Below, piece after piece: positions 1-8,102 of a stretch of DNA of 64,000 nt (position 1 is the first letter of the stretch; the number at the start of each line of letters is the position of its first letter). A program made the translations under genes and the position numbers. The notes below the pieces were generated by a model. It was not told the origin of the DNA and did no database searches. It was given only the letters and a program-made list of their open reading frames with translations. The DNA is from Microbacterium invictum. Its GTDB lineage: Bacteria; Actinomycetota; Actinomycetes; Actinomycetales; Microbacteriaceae. The DNA lies in assembly GCF_034421375.1 (NCBI RefSeq), contig NZ_CP139779.1, positions 1,550,001-1,614,000 of the forward strand. Reading direction: 5' to 3'.

Positions 1-1
1 C

Positions 2-391
2 GATGTGGCCAAGCGGCTCATCGACTACGGCTTCCACGCCCCGACGATGTCGTTCCCCGTCGCGGGGACCCTCATGGTCGAGCCCACCGAGTCGGAGGAT
101 CTCGCCGAGATCGATCGGTTCATCGACGCGATGATCGCGATCCGCGCCGAGGCGGCGCGCGTGGCTTCGGGCGAGTGGCCCGCCGACGACAATCCGCTCG
201 TGAACGCCCCGCACACGGCCGAGTCGATCGTCGACGCCGAGTGGCGGCATCCGTATTCCCGCGAGGAGGCGGTGTACCCCGTCCGCGCACTGGTGCGGAC
301 GAAGTACTGGCCGCCGGTGCGTCGCATCGACCAGGCCTACGGCGATCGCAACCTGACCTGCGCCTGCCCGCCGATCGAGGCGTTCGCGTAG
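2..391 (+). CDS. gcvP: Glycine dehydrogenase (P-protein), C-terminal fragment
   Basis: This is the last ~129 residues of the pyridoxal-phosphate glycine decarboxylase of the glycine cleavage system; the reading frame is open at the left edge, so the start and catalytic lysine region lie outside the window. Recognisable family segments are [22 protein letters not shown], the YSREEAVYP stretch and the closing NRNLTC-type run (here [10 protein letters not shown]). In the family these form the C-terminal lobe of the enzyme, which hands the aminomethyl group to the lipoyl arm of GcvH. gcvH and gcvT are not visible and may lie to the left. The gene faces a convergent gene across a palindromic repeat that may end both transcripts. 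Confidence 0.93.
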   Translation, partial: DVAKRLIDYGFHAPTMSFPVAGTLMVEPTESEDLAEIDRFIDAMIAIRAEAARVASGEWPADDNPLVNAPHTAESIVDAEWRHPYSREEAVYPVRALVRTKYWPPVRRIDQAYGDRNLTCACPPIEAFA

Positions 392-444
392 CCCGCGCCC
401 GCCCGCGCGGGCTTCCCGCGGGCGCCCCCACGCATCCCACCCGC

Positions 445-511
445 CGAAACCCACCTCGGCTGTCGAGACCCGCCTCCTCGAGGTCGGTTTCGACGGCCCG
501 GGTGGGTCTCG
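445..511. repeat. Imperfect 67-nt palindrome, REP-like, between convergent genes
   Basis: Bases from about 445 pair with bases up to 511 over nearly the whole length (about 80% identity between the segment and its own reverse complement). Each strand carries two tandem variants of a CGARACCCACC / GTCGARACCSRCCTC-type unit. It lies between the ends of gcvP and the AbiEi-like gene, so it could form a bidirectional terminator hairpin. A smaller GC-rich stem (401-407 with 417-423) precedes it. Similar dispersed palindromes are typical of Microbacteriaceae intergenic regions; that comparison is from memory, not computed. Confidence 0.6.
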
Positions 512-515
512 GTGT

Positions 516-1463
516 TCAGCGTCGGGGACGAAGCGCCCACATCGTCGCCAGGGCGGCTTCGTTTCGGCGCGTCACCGGCCGCAGACCCGCCGCGTGAAGC
601 TTCTGATCGAGCGGTTCCACGAGGTGCGCGTCGTCCCAATCCCACCGCGCCAGGTCATCGAGGCGCCGTCGCAGCCGATCCTCTCGCTTCTTTTCGAGAA
701 GGAGAGCCGCCCGCGCGAGAGCGGGGTCTGCGGGGTACTTTCCGTATCCATCGGACTCGCCGGCGACGTTCTGGTGTCGCCAGAAGAAGTCGCAGCGGTC
801 GACGAACCCCTCGACCGCGAACGTGACCTGCAGCTCGGGCGCCTCGAATCCAAGCCATCCGATCACCGCTCGACTGACGCTTTCGCCCGGCGACTCCGCA
901 ACGGGTGTGGCATTCTCGGCCACCCACTGCAGTCGTCGAGCGCCACGCGTGGTGCGCTGGCGGGCGGCGATCTCGTCGACGGCGAGGACCCGACCTTCGG
1001 ACTCCAGGCGTCGGAGCGCCGCGTCCGCCACGGCCAGCCCGTACGCCGGCGGCAACAGCCGTGCGAGGTCGACGGTGGTGTCGGCGAGCGAGGTCATCGA
1101 CAGGCCGGCCGAGCCCTCGATGTCGCGATGACCTGTCGCCGAGTGCACGATCACGTCGCCGAACCGACGCGTGTGGCCCGTTTCGTCCAGCAGGTGGATG
1201 TGCGCAGGTTCGCCGAACACGGGGAGTCCCAGGAGTGCGGCGGCCGATTCGTGACTGAAGACGACATCCCCGAGGCTCATCGCCGCAGCGTGCACACGCG
1301 CGAGGTAGCGGTTCCAGGGCGCGAGCGCCTGCCACTCGGCGAGTCCGGCGTAGACGCCGTGCCGTACCCGGACGAGGGACGGATCATCGCTGGGTCGCCG
1401 GCTGATCGCCTCGGCATCGCGAGATGTGAGAAGGATGATCGGGCTCGGGTGGATGAGCGGCAT
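516..1463 (-). CDS. AbiEi-like N-terminus fused to Vsr/DUF559-type nuclease fold
   Basis: The product is 315 residues. The N-terminal half resembles the winged-helix AbiEi antitoxin/transcriptional regulator family (residues ~10-150: VRVRHGVYAG, FSHESAAALLGLP, TSLADTTVDLAR). The C-terminal third resembles the DUF559/Vsr-like PD-(D/E)XK fold: E194, D225 in DRCDFFW, then E236-x-D238-G and K242, a plausible metal-binding set. The start ATG at 1463 was chosen because a GGTGGGGGG run sits just upstream. No toxin partner (AbiEii nucleotidyltransferase) is adjacent, so this is a solitary gene. It is flanked by a strong palindrome downstream and a degenerate one upstream. Function is unknown; a DNA-binding regulator or a nuclease are both possible. 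Confidence 0.72.
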   Translation of the reverse strand: MPLIHPSPIILLTSRDAEAISRRPSDDPSLVRVRHGVYAGLAEWQALAPWNRYLARVHAAAMSLGDVVFSHESAAALLGLPVFGEPAHIHLLDETGHTRRFGDVIVHSATGHRDIEGSAGLSMTSLADTTVDLARLLPPAYGLAVADAALRRLESEGRVLAVDEIAARQRTTRGARRLQWVAENATPVAESPGESVSRAVIGWLGFEAPELQVTFAVEGFVDRCDFFWRHQNVAGESDGYGKYPADPALARAALLLEKKREDRLRRRLDDLARWDWDDAHLVEPLDQKLHAAGLRPVTRRNEAALATMWALRPRR

Positions 1464-1593
1464 CCCCCCACCATGGTGATCGCGCGCCGCACGCGGTGCT
1501 CGGGGGCACCGGATGTGGATGACACGACGTGACGGCCGCCCTGTGCAGGAGGGGTCGAGTGTCGCGCCGACGCGCCGAGGCTGACCCTCCGCG

Positions 1594-1643
1594 TCGAGAC
1601 CGACCGCGACACGACCAGTCTCCGCAGCGGTGATCGGTTTCGG
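1594..1643. repeat. Degenerate inverted repeat upstream of the AbiEi-like gene
   Basis: TCGAGACCGACC (1594-1605) and the reverse complement of 1632-1643 (CCGAAACCGATC) match at 9 of 12 positions. The unit is related to that of the 445-511 palindrome on the other side of the gene. It may be a decayed copy; weak evidence. Confidence 0.35.
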
Positions 1644-1675
1644 TGAGGTGGACGCGGGAGGGCGAGGCGGGGGCG

Positions 1676-2536
1676 TCAGGGGGTCGCGGTCGGAGTCGGG
1701 GTCGCGGTGGGAGAGGGAGAGGGGATGACGGGGGCGAAGACACCGGGGAAGAGGGCGACGGCCAGCGGGTAGCCGATGAACGCGACGATGTCGATCAGGG
1801 TGTGGGTGATGACGAGCGGCATCACCCGACCCCAGCGGCGGTAGCACCAGCCGAAGACGACGCCCATCACGAAGTTCCCGACGATCGCGCCGACGCCCTG
1901 GTACGCGTGATAAGCGGCGCGGAGGCCCGCGGTGGCGAGGATGATCGCCCACCACGACCAGCCGACCCGCCGCAGGCGGTCGAAGAGGTAGCCGAGGAAG
2001 ATGACCTCCTCGGTCAAGCCCGCCCGCAGCGCCGCGAGGACGAGGAGCGGGACGGTGTACCACGCGGCGTCCAGCGGGGAGGCGACCACCGCCACGGTCA
2101 GCCCGAGCGCGCGGCCGAGGACGTAGAGTCCGAGCCCCGGCACCCCGATGACGAGGCCCAGCAGCACGGCGCGTCCGACATCGCCGCCGAATCGGCGGAA
2201 ATCCAGGCCGATCTTGGCGAATGCGCTCTTGCCCGGCTCCCACAGCAGGTAGATCACGAGGGCCACCAGCGCCAGGGAGAAGAAGATGTCGAGGAGCTGG
2301 TAGACGAGGTCCCAGATCGCGGCGCTATCCCGTGACGGATTCAGCTGGGTCTGCTGGTCGGAGATCCGGCGGTCCTCTTCGAGCGCGCGGATGATCGATC
2401 GGACGAAGGAGAGGAGGCTGTAGACCGCGCTCTGTCCGACGGTGATGGCCAGCACGATGCCGATCTCCCACCACGTGCGTGCCCGGGAGGGCGCCGTGGG
2501 ATTCCTCACATCATCCGGGGGCGTCACGGCGGCCAT
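1676..2536 (-). CDS. CPBP-family intramembrane glutamic protease (CAAX/Abi)
   Basis: This is a 286-residue polytopic membrane protein with about seven to eight hydrophobic segments. It carries the three CPBP motifs in order: the double glutamate E176-E177 in GLTEEVIFLGYL, a motif-2 region around H210 (RAAYHAYQG), and H245 in VITHTLID. In this family the glutamate pair and histidines form the membrane-embedded active site used to cleave substrates such as prenylated or pheromone-like peptides; the bacterial substrate here is unknown. The C-terminus is a short Pro/Thr/Ser-rich tail. A CAATCT hexamer lies 6 nt before the ATG with no Shine-Dalgarno, which suggests a leaderless mRNA. It is divergent from the ABC transporter lipoprotein gene and shares a ~160-bp control region with it. 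Confidence 0.88.
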   Translation of the reverse strand: MAAVTPPDDVRNPTAPSRARTWWEIGIVLAITVGQSAVYSLLSFVRSIIRALEEDRRISDQQTQLNPSRDSAAIWDLVYQLLDIFFSLALVALVIYLLWEPGKSAFAKIGLDFRRFGGDVGRAVLLGLVIGVPGLGLYVLGRALGLTVAVVASPLDAAWYTVPLLVLAALRAGLTEEVIFLGYLFDRLRRVGWSWWAIILATAGLRAAYHAYQGVGAIVGNFVMGVVFGWCYRRWGRVMPLVITHTLIDIVAFIGYPLAVALFPGVFAPVIPSPSPTATPTPTATP

Positions 2537-2600
2537 CTTGTCAGATTGTCACATCACCGACGCTCTGAGTTAAGGCTCTGTAACGTTTTGGGCCACCCTT

Positions 2601-2630
2601 TTGACCATCCGCAGAGGGCGTGCTTAGGGT
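2601..2630 (+). promoter_or_regulatory. Sigma-A-type promoter of the peptide ABC transporter
   Basis: TTGACC (2601-2606), an 18-nt spacer, then TAGGGT (2625-2630), which fits the actinobacterial TANNNT -10. It predicts a leader of about 60 nt before the lipoprotein start, which has AGGAGG at 2687-2692. Confidence 0.6.
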
Positions 2631-2696
2631 TTCGGTATCCGCGCGGCGTAAGGTCCAGGCCTTTTCGCGTGCGCACAACCCTGCACAGGAGGAACA

Positions 2697-4547
2697 GTGA
2701 GAATGAAGCGCTTCTCGATCGCGGTGGGACTCACCGCGGTCGGCGCACTCGTGATCTCGGGCTGCGCCCCGGGCGACGGCGGCGATGCCGGCGACGACTC
2801 GGGTCTGGTCGAAGGATCGTCCATCACCGCGGCGTGGAACCAGGCGTTCTACTCGATGAACGGCAACACGTCGTTCGGAAACGCCACCGCCAACAACAAC
2901 ATCAACTACCTGGTGTTGGACGGCTTCAACTACTACAACAACACCCCCGAGCTCGTGCAGAACACCTCGTTCGGCACCTACGAGCTCGTCAGCGAGGATC
3001 CGCTGACGGTCACGTACACGGTCAACGAGGGCGTCAACTGGTCCGACGGCACCCCGATCGACGCCGCCGACCTCATGCTCACGTGGGCCGCGCTTTCGCG
3101 TGCGCTCGACACCCCCGACTTCGACCCGAACGAGTTCACCGACCCCGAGACCGGTGAGTTCACGGACGCGTTCCCCGAGGACGTCGTCTTCTTCAACTCG
3201 GGCGCGACCCAGGGCTCGCGCTTCGGGCTGGTCACTCAGACGCCCGAGATCAGCGAGGACGGCCAGAGCATCACCCTCACGTACGACGCGCCGTACGTCG
3301 ATTGGGAGCTCGCGTTCGGATCGCTCGGGACCATTCTTCCTGCGCACGTCGTGGCGAAGAACGCCCTCGGACTCGAGGACAACGAGGAGGCCAAGCAGGC
3401 CGTTCTCGATGCGATCGACAGCGAGGACGCCGCATCCCTTGCGTCCGTGTCGAGCGCCTGGAACAACATTTTCAACTTCACCGAGATGCCGGAAGACTCC
3501 GAGCTCGTCACGGCCAGCGGCCCGTACATCATCAGCGATTTCGTCGCTGACCAGTACGTGACGCTGACGGCCAACCCCGAGTACAGCGGCGATAACGCCG
3601 CCAATATCGAGGAGATCACCGTCCGCTTCATCCCCGACCCGCTCGCGGCGGTGCAGGCGCTCGAGAACGGCGAGGTGGACATCATCCAGCCGCAGGCGAC
3701 CGCCGACATCACCACGGCGCTCGAGGGCATCGAGGGAATCACCGTCGACGCGAGCGTCGGCGGAACCTACGAGCACGTCGATCTGCAGTTCGACCAGGCG
3801 CGTAACCCCGAGAACATCTTCGCCAACCCCGACGTCCGAGAGGCCTTCCTCAAGACGATTCCGCGGCAAGAAATCCTTGAGACGCTCATCCGGCCCATCA
3901 TCGGCGACGAGGCGATCCTCCGTGACTCGCAGATCTTCGTTCCGGGTGCGGATGGTTATGAGGAGGCCGTCGCAGCAAACGGTTCGGACGCCTACAACGA
4001 CGTCGACATCGAGGGTGCTCGCCAGCTTCTCGAGCAGTCAGGCGTGACGAACACCGAGGTCTGCCTGCTGTACGCATCGAACAACCCGCGTCGCGTCAAC
4101 GAGTTCGCGCTCATCCAGCAGTCGGCGAACGAGGCCGGTTTCAACGTCACCGATTGTGGCGCTGAGAACTGGAGTGCACTGCTCGGCACCCCCGGCGCCT
4201 ACGACGCCTCGCTGTTCGGATGGCAGTCGACCAGCCTCGGAGTGACCGACTGGACCGCGAACTTCGTCACCGGCGGTATCAACAACCTGAGCTTCTACTC
4301 CAACTCGCGTATCGACGAGATCTCTCAGGAGATCTCGAGCGAGTTCGATCCGGAGGCACAGAAGGAACTGCAGATCGAAGCTGACCGGATCCTCTTCGAG
4401 GACGCCTTCGGAGTGACGATCTTCCAGTTCCCTGAGGTCACCGCGATCAGTGATCGTGTGACCAATGTGTCGTCGTCGATCCTGGCCCCCACGGTGTTCT
4501 GGAACGCGTGGGACTGGGAAGTCACGGACGCCGACACCGAGGAGTAA
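2697..4547 (+). CDS. Peptide/nickel-type ABC transporter substrate-binding lipoprotein (family 5)
   Basis: This 616-residue precursor begins with a short basic n-region, a hydrophobic segment and the lipobox VISGC (Cys23), so it should be lipid-anchored on the outer face of the membrane. The body is a family 5 (DppA/OppA-type) solute-binding protein; the family captures oligopeptides and related solutes and delivers them to paired permeases. Recognisable regions are VNWSDGTPIDAADLMLTW, DVREAFLKTIPRQEIL and the late LFEDAFGVTIFQFPEV stretch. AGGAGG (2687-2692) lies 4 nt before GTG 2697 and 10 nt before an in-frame ATG at 2703, so either start is possible. It is the first gene of the transporter locus. 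A strong hairpin follows it, so it is probably made in excess over the permeases. The substrate cannot be read from the sequence. Confidence 0.93.
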   Translation: MRMKRFSIAVGLTAVGALVISGCAPGDGGDAGDDSGLVEGSSITAAWNQAFYSMNGNTSFGNATANNNINYLVLDGFNYYNNTPELVQNTSFGTYELVSEDPLTVTYTVNEGVNWSDGTPIDAADLMLTWAALSRALDTPDFDPNEFTDPETGEFTDAFPEDVVFFNSGATQGSRFGLVTQTPEISEDGQSITLTYDAPYVDWELAFGSLGTILPAHVVAKNALGLEDNEEAKQAVLDAIDSEDAASLASVSSAWNNIFNFTEMPEDSELVTASGPYIISDFVADQYVTLTANPEYSGDNAANIEEITVRFIPDPLAAVQALENGEVDIIQPQATADITTALEGIEGITVDASVGGTYEHVDLQFDQARNPENIFANPDVREAFLKTIPRQEILETLIRPIIGDEAILRDSQIFVPGADGYEEAVAANGSDAYNDVDIEGARQLLEQSGVTNTEVCLLYASNNPRRVNEFALIQQSANEAGFNVTDCGAENWSALLGTPGAYDASLFGWQSTSLGVTDWTANFVTGGINNLSFYSNSRIDEISQEISSEFDPEAQKELQIEADRILFEDAFGVTIFQFPEVTAISDRVTNVSSSILAPTVFWNAWDWEVTDADTEE

Positions 4548-4598
4548 GCGAGACCACGGGCTGACTTCGGGCTGATGCCCGAAACCGCACCAGGGTCG

Positions 4599-4630
4599 GG
4601 GGTGCAGATTCCCTCGGGAATCTGCACCCC
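4599..4630 (+). terminator. 14-bp perfect hairpin after the lipoprotein gene
   Basis: 4599-4612 pairs perfectly with 4617-4630 around a CTCG tetraloop, followed by a pyrimidine-rich TCCCGCTTGTT. It should terminate or attenuate transcription between the binding protein and the permeases. A TAGACT hexamer at 4641-4646 could be the -10 of a separate permease promoter. Confidence 0.75.
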
Positions 4631-4731
4631 TCCCGCTTGTTAGACTTCTCCGCGGCAATGACGCGCGCCCGAGCTGCATCCCCCGCTCCTGTGTGCGACG
4701 TGCCGACTCATCGATAGGCAGGCAGCCTCAT

Positions 4732-6249
4732 ATGGCTTCATTCATCGTCCGGCGGTTGATCGCGTCGATCTTCGTGCTCTTCGCCGCCACCTTCCTGATG
4801 TACATTCTGGTCTCCTTGTCGGGAGACCCCCTCGAGGAGCTCCGGACTTCGAGCGCTCCGAACAAGGCCGAGCTCATCGAAGCCCGGACGCAGCTTTTAA
4901 ACCTCGACGTTCCCGCGCCGCTTCGCTACTTCCTCTGGCTCGGCGGACTCTTCCGCGGTGACCTCGGCATCAGCATCCAGAACCAGTCGGTCAACGCCCT
5001 CCTCTCCAACGCACTGACGTCGACGCTGACGCTGGTGACCACGGCGACGGTCGTGGCGATCGTCCTGGGAATCACGGTCGGCATCATCTCGGCGCTCCGC
5101 CAGTACACCGGCTTCGACTACACGGTCACCCTCATCGCGTTCCTCTTCTTCTCCCTCCCGATCTTCTGGGTCGCGGTGCTGCTGAAGCAGTACGGTGCGA
5201 TCCAGCTGAACTCGTGGCTGGCCGATCCGACGATCGCGATACCGGCGATCGTGCTGATATCGCTCATCGCCGGAGTGCTGTGGATGTCGCTGCTCGGCGG
5301 CGCATGGAAGCGGCGCCTCATCGTGTTCGGGGTCGCCACCGTCGCGACCGCCGCCGTTCTGACGTACCTGTCGGCCACCCAGTGGTTCGCCGACCCGAGC
5401 ATCGGCATCGTCGTCTACGCGGCACTGGTCATCGGCATCGCGTTCGGGATGACGGCCATCTCCACCGGGCTTCGCAACCGCAAGGCGCTGTACGCGGCCC
5501 TCGCGGTGGCGGTCCTCGGCATCGCCCTGTACTTCCCGATGATGAACTACATCCTCAACGGGATGACGCTGGGCTTCTTCGTGCTGCTCATCGTCCTCAC
5601 GGTCGTGGTGACCGGCGCCATCGGATGGTTCTTCGGCGCTCCCGACCGTGGCCCCGTGATCCGGACCGCGATCCTCGTCGGCGTGTTCGCCGCCGGGCTC
5701 ATCGCCCTCGACAAGTACATGTCGTACTGGGAGGCCTACGCCAACTCCAGCCGCATCCGGGGCCGGCCGATCGCGACGGTGGGGGCGTCGACGCCCGGTC
5801 TCGGGGGGAACTTCTGGGTGCAGGGCATCGACCTGTACACCCACCTGCTCCTGCCGACGATCGCGATCGTGCTGATCTCCTTCGCCTCGTACACCCGGTA
5901 CTCCCGGGCGAGCCTTCTCGAGGTGATGAACCAGGACTACATCCGCACCGCGCGGTCGAAGGGTCTGACCGAGCGCACCGTGGTCGTCCGCCACGCCTTC
6001 CGCAACGCCCTCATCCCGATCACCACGATCATCGCCTTCGATGTGGGTGCCCTGGTCGGCGGCGCGGTGGTGACGGAGACCATCTTCGGCTGGACCGGGA
6101 TGGGGCGTCTGTTCGTCGACGCGCTCCGCGTCGCGGACCCCAATCCGATCATGGCGTTCTTCGTCGTCACCGGGACGCTCGCCGTGGTGTTCAACCTCAT
6201 CGCGGACCTCGTCTATGCCGCGCTCGACCCGAGAATCAAGGTGGGCTGA
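4732..6249 (+). CDS. ABC transporter permease, DppB type with extra six-helix insert
   Basis: This 505-residue membrane protein starts MASFIVRRLIASIFVLF, the usual DppB/OppB opening (first helix, then the periplasmic RTQLNLDVP-like loop). The C-terminal part has the canonical binding-protein-dependent permease segment with the EAA-type coupling loop (DYIRTARSKGLTERTVVVRHAFRNALIPI, about residues 400-430) and the final helices. Between the third canonical helix (near residue 155) and the YANSSRIRGRP region (near 340) sits an insert of about 180 residues with six further hydrophobic segments. Ordinary DppB proteins are ~310-340 residues and lack it. ATG 4732 was chosen over an in-frame upstream start at 4693 because the family begins at MASF-type sequence. 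The stop overlaps the next start by one base, so the two permeases are translationally coupled. Confidence 0.92.
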   Translation: MASFIVRRLIASIFVLFAATFLMYILVSLSGDPLEELRTSSAPNKAELIEARTQLLNLDVPAPLRYFLWLGGLFRGDLGISIQNQSVNALLSNALTSTLTLVTTATVVAIVLGITVGIISALRQYTGFDYTVTLIAFLFFSLPIFWVAVLLKQYGAIQLNSWLADPTIAIPAIVLISLIAGVLWMSLLGGAWKRRLIVFGVATVATAAVLTYLSATQWFADPSIGIVVYAALVIGIAFGMTAISTGLRNRKALYAALAVAVLGIALYFPMMNYILNGMTLGFFVLLIVLTVVVTGAIGWFFGAPDRGPVIRTAILVGVFAAGLIALDKYMSYWEAYANSSRIRGRPIATVGASTPGLGGNFWVQGIDLYTHLLLPTIAIVLISFASYTRYSRASLLEVMNQDYIRTARSKGLTERTVVVRHAFRNALIPITTIIAFDVGALVGGAVVTETIFGWTGMGRLFVDALRVADPNPIMAFFVVTGTLAVVFNLIADLVYAALDPRIKVG

Positions 6250-7451
6250 TGAGCACCGTCACACAAGGACCCGACAACCGCGAGGCCGAGGCGACCGCGG
6301 AGATCTCCATCGAGCAGCGCGAGACCGAGGGTCTCAGCCAGGGCCAGATCGTCCGGCGCCGGTTCTTCCGGCACCGCGCGGCCGTCACCTCGATGATCGT
6401 GCTGGCCTTCATCGTCGTGCTGTCGTTCACCTCGGTGGGCATCGAGATCGGCAGTCTCCGCATCCCGGGATGGTGGCAGTACGACTGGCGAGAGATCCCG
6501 GCCGTGGAGAACCGCGGTGCGCCCACGCTCAGTCTCATCCCCGAGTTCCTCGGCGGTGCCGGCATCGCGTTCGGCAATCACCCGTTCGGGCAGGATGAGG
6601 TCGGCCGCGACACCTTCGCGGTGGTCATGCGCGGTGCGCAGCAGTCGCTGATGGTGATGGTCATCGCCGGTGTCGTGGCGACCATCATCGGCGTCGTGAT
6701 CGGCGCGGTGGCCGGCTACTACCGCAAGTGGGCCGACTCGGTCCTGATGCGCTTCACCGACATCATCATCACGATCCCCCTCATCGTCATCGGAGCGGTG
6801 CTCGGAAACGCGCTCGGCAACCTCGGAGCGGCTGTCCTCGGCGTCGTCATCGGGCTGTTCGCGTGGACGACGCTGGCCCGCCTCGTGCGAGGGGAGTTCC
6901 TGACCCTTCGCGAGCGCGAGTTCGTCGATGCCGCCCGGGTGTCGGGTGCGCGCGATCGACGGATCATCTTCCGCCACATCCTCCCCAACGCCGTCGGCGT
7001 CATCGTCGTCAATGCGACACTCCTCATGGCGGGGGCGATCCTCCTCGAGTCGGCGCTGAGCTTCCTCGGCTTCGGCGTCGTGTCACCCGACACCTCGCTC
7101 GGCAAGATCGTCTCCGACAACCAAGCGGCGTTCTCCACGCGTCCGTGGTTGTTCTGGTGGCCCGGTATCTTCATCATCGCGATCGCCCTGTGCGTGAACT
7201 TCATCGGCGACGGACTGCGCGACGCGTTCGACCCCCGCCAGAAGAAGATGCCGAGCGAGCGGGCCATGGCCCGGGCCGCGCGCGCGAAGGGACCGGCGGC
7301 GCCGATCCTCGACCGTGTCGACCCGCAGGGGCCCGCCTCGGTCACGGTCGCGGGCGAAGCGGTGTACACCGGCGACGTCGAGAACTACCACGATCCCCGC
7401 CCCGAAGAGCCCGGCGATGCCGGTCACGGCCGGTTCGATCCGGAGCGCTGA
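6249..7451 (+). CDS. ABC transporter permease, DppC type
   Basis: This is the second permease (400 residues) of the peptide-type importer. It has a cytoplasmic N-terminus of ~45 residues, a first helix (TSMIVLAFIVVLSF), a large external loop, and the conserved permease core with HPFGQDEVGRDTFAVVMRG and the EAA loop REREFVDAARVSGARDRRIIFRHILPN. The C-terminal ~70 residues after DGLRDAFDPRQ are hydrophilic and Pro/Ala-rich, longer than typical DppC tails. It starts in the TGATG overlap with the upstream permease. It ends 10 nt before a gene on the opposite strand that separates it from the ATPase gene. Confidence 0.92.
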   Translation: MSTVTQGPDNREAEATAEISIEQRETEGLSQGQIVRRRFFRHRAAVTSMIVLAFIVVLSFTSVGIEIGSLRIPGWWQYDWREIPAVENRGAPTLSLIPEFLGGAGIAFGNHPFGQDEVGRDTFAVVMRGAQQSLMVMVIAGVVATIIGVVIGAVAGYYRKWADSVLMRFTDIIITIPLIVIGAVLGNALGNLGAAVLGVVIGLFAWTTLARLVRGEFLTLREREFVDAARVSGARDRRIIFRHILPNAVGVIVVNATLLMAGAILLESALSFLGFGVVSPDTSLGKIVSDNQAAFSTRPWLFWWPGIFIIAIALCVNFIGDGLRDAFDPRQKKMPSERAMARAARAKGPAAPILDRVDPQGPASVTVAGEAVYTGDVENYHDPRPEEPGDAGHGRFDPER

Positions 7452-7461
7452 GATGGCGCTT

Positions 7462-8070
7462 CTACAGCGCGAGCCCGAGGATGGTCGCCGCGCCGCTGAT
7501 CGCGAGCGCGGCGATCGTGCCCACGTGCGAGGTGACCTTCTCGGCCTCGGGGTCCTCCCCGGGGGCGAGGAGGCCCTGGGCGCGAAGCGCCTCCCACTGG
7601 CCGCGGATGAGCTGCGCGAGGTTGCCGGTCGGCGTGGTGACGGCGTCGCTCGGGCGGAGCGAGCCGAACTCGCCGCGCGCGCTATCGCCGACGCCGTCGA
7701 AGTCCTTCTCGGCCAGTCCGAGCACGCGGTGCCGTCCCGGCGCGGGCGCCGCCCACACCGACACCTTGCCGCGACCGGTCCGCAGCGTCAGCGCGAAGCG
7801 CGTGTCGATGTCGCGGATCGCCGGCCACGGCACGAAGTGGGTGCGAAGGACGTTGACGGCCGTCACCCCGTGCGGCTCGACCTTCAGGCGAGGACGCCAG
7901 AACAGGGTCCACGCCAGCACCGAGACGAACACCAGGGGCCACGAGTAACGCAGCCCCGACCCCGGGTCATCCACCCACAGCGCGATGATTCCCCCCGCGC
8001 ACAACACCACGGTCACGACAGCGAGGATGCGGCCGAACACCGGCCTGTAGTCGACCTCCTGGAACGCCAT
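7462..8070 (-). CDS. Membrane PH-domain-like protein
   Basis: This 202-residue protein has two N-terminal hydrophobic helices (VFGRILAVVTVVLCAGGIIALWV and WPLVFVSVLAWTLFW), then a bacterial PH-like beta-rich region (RPRLKVEPHGVTAVNVLRTHFVPWPAIRDIDTRFALTLRTG), and a C-terminal hydrophobic stretch near residue 190. Such proteins are common in actinobacteria and have no established biochemical role. The gene lies antisense within the transporter locus: tail-to-tail with the DppC-type permease (10 nt apart) and head-to-head with the ATPase gene, with only about 30 nt between starts. The promoters of both must therefore overlap coding sequence. Whether it acts with the transporter is unknown. Confidence 0.8.
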   Translation of the reverse strand: MAFQEVDYRPVFGRILAVVTVVLCAGGIIALWVDDPGSGLRYSWPLVFVSVLAWTLFWRPRLKVEPHGVTAVNVLRTHFVPWPAIRDIDTRFALTLRTGRGKVSVWAAPAPGRHRVLGLAEKDFDGVGDSARGEFGSLRPSDAVTTPTGNLAQLIRGQWEALRAQGLLAPGEDPEAEKVTSHVGTIAALAISGAATILGLAL

Positions 8071-8102
8071 GACCTCAAGCTTCTCAGATGGGATGCCACC
8101 GC

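Noticed and set aside
594-1532. A 312-codon plus-strand open frame opposite the AbiEi-like gene
   Set aside because: Translation has no recognisable family and is Arg/Gly/Val-rich with composition typical of high-GC antisense frames; the minus-strand frame has coherent domains.
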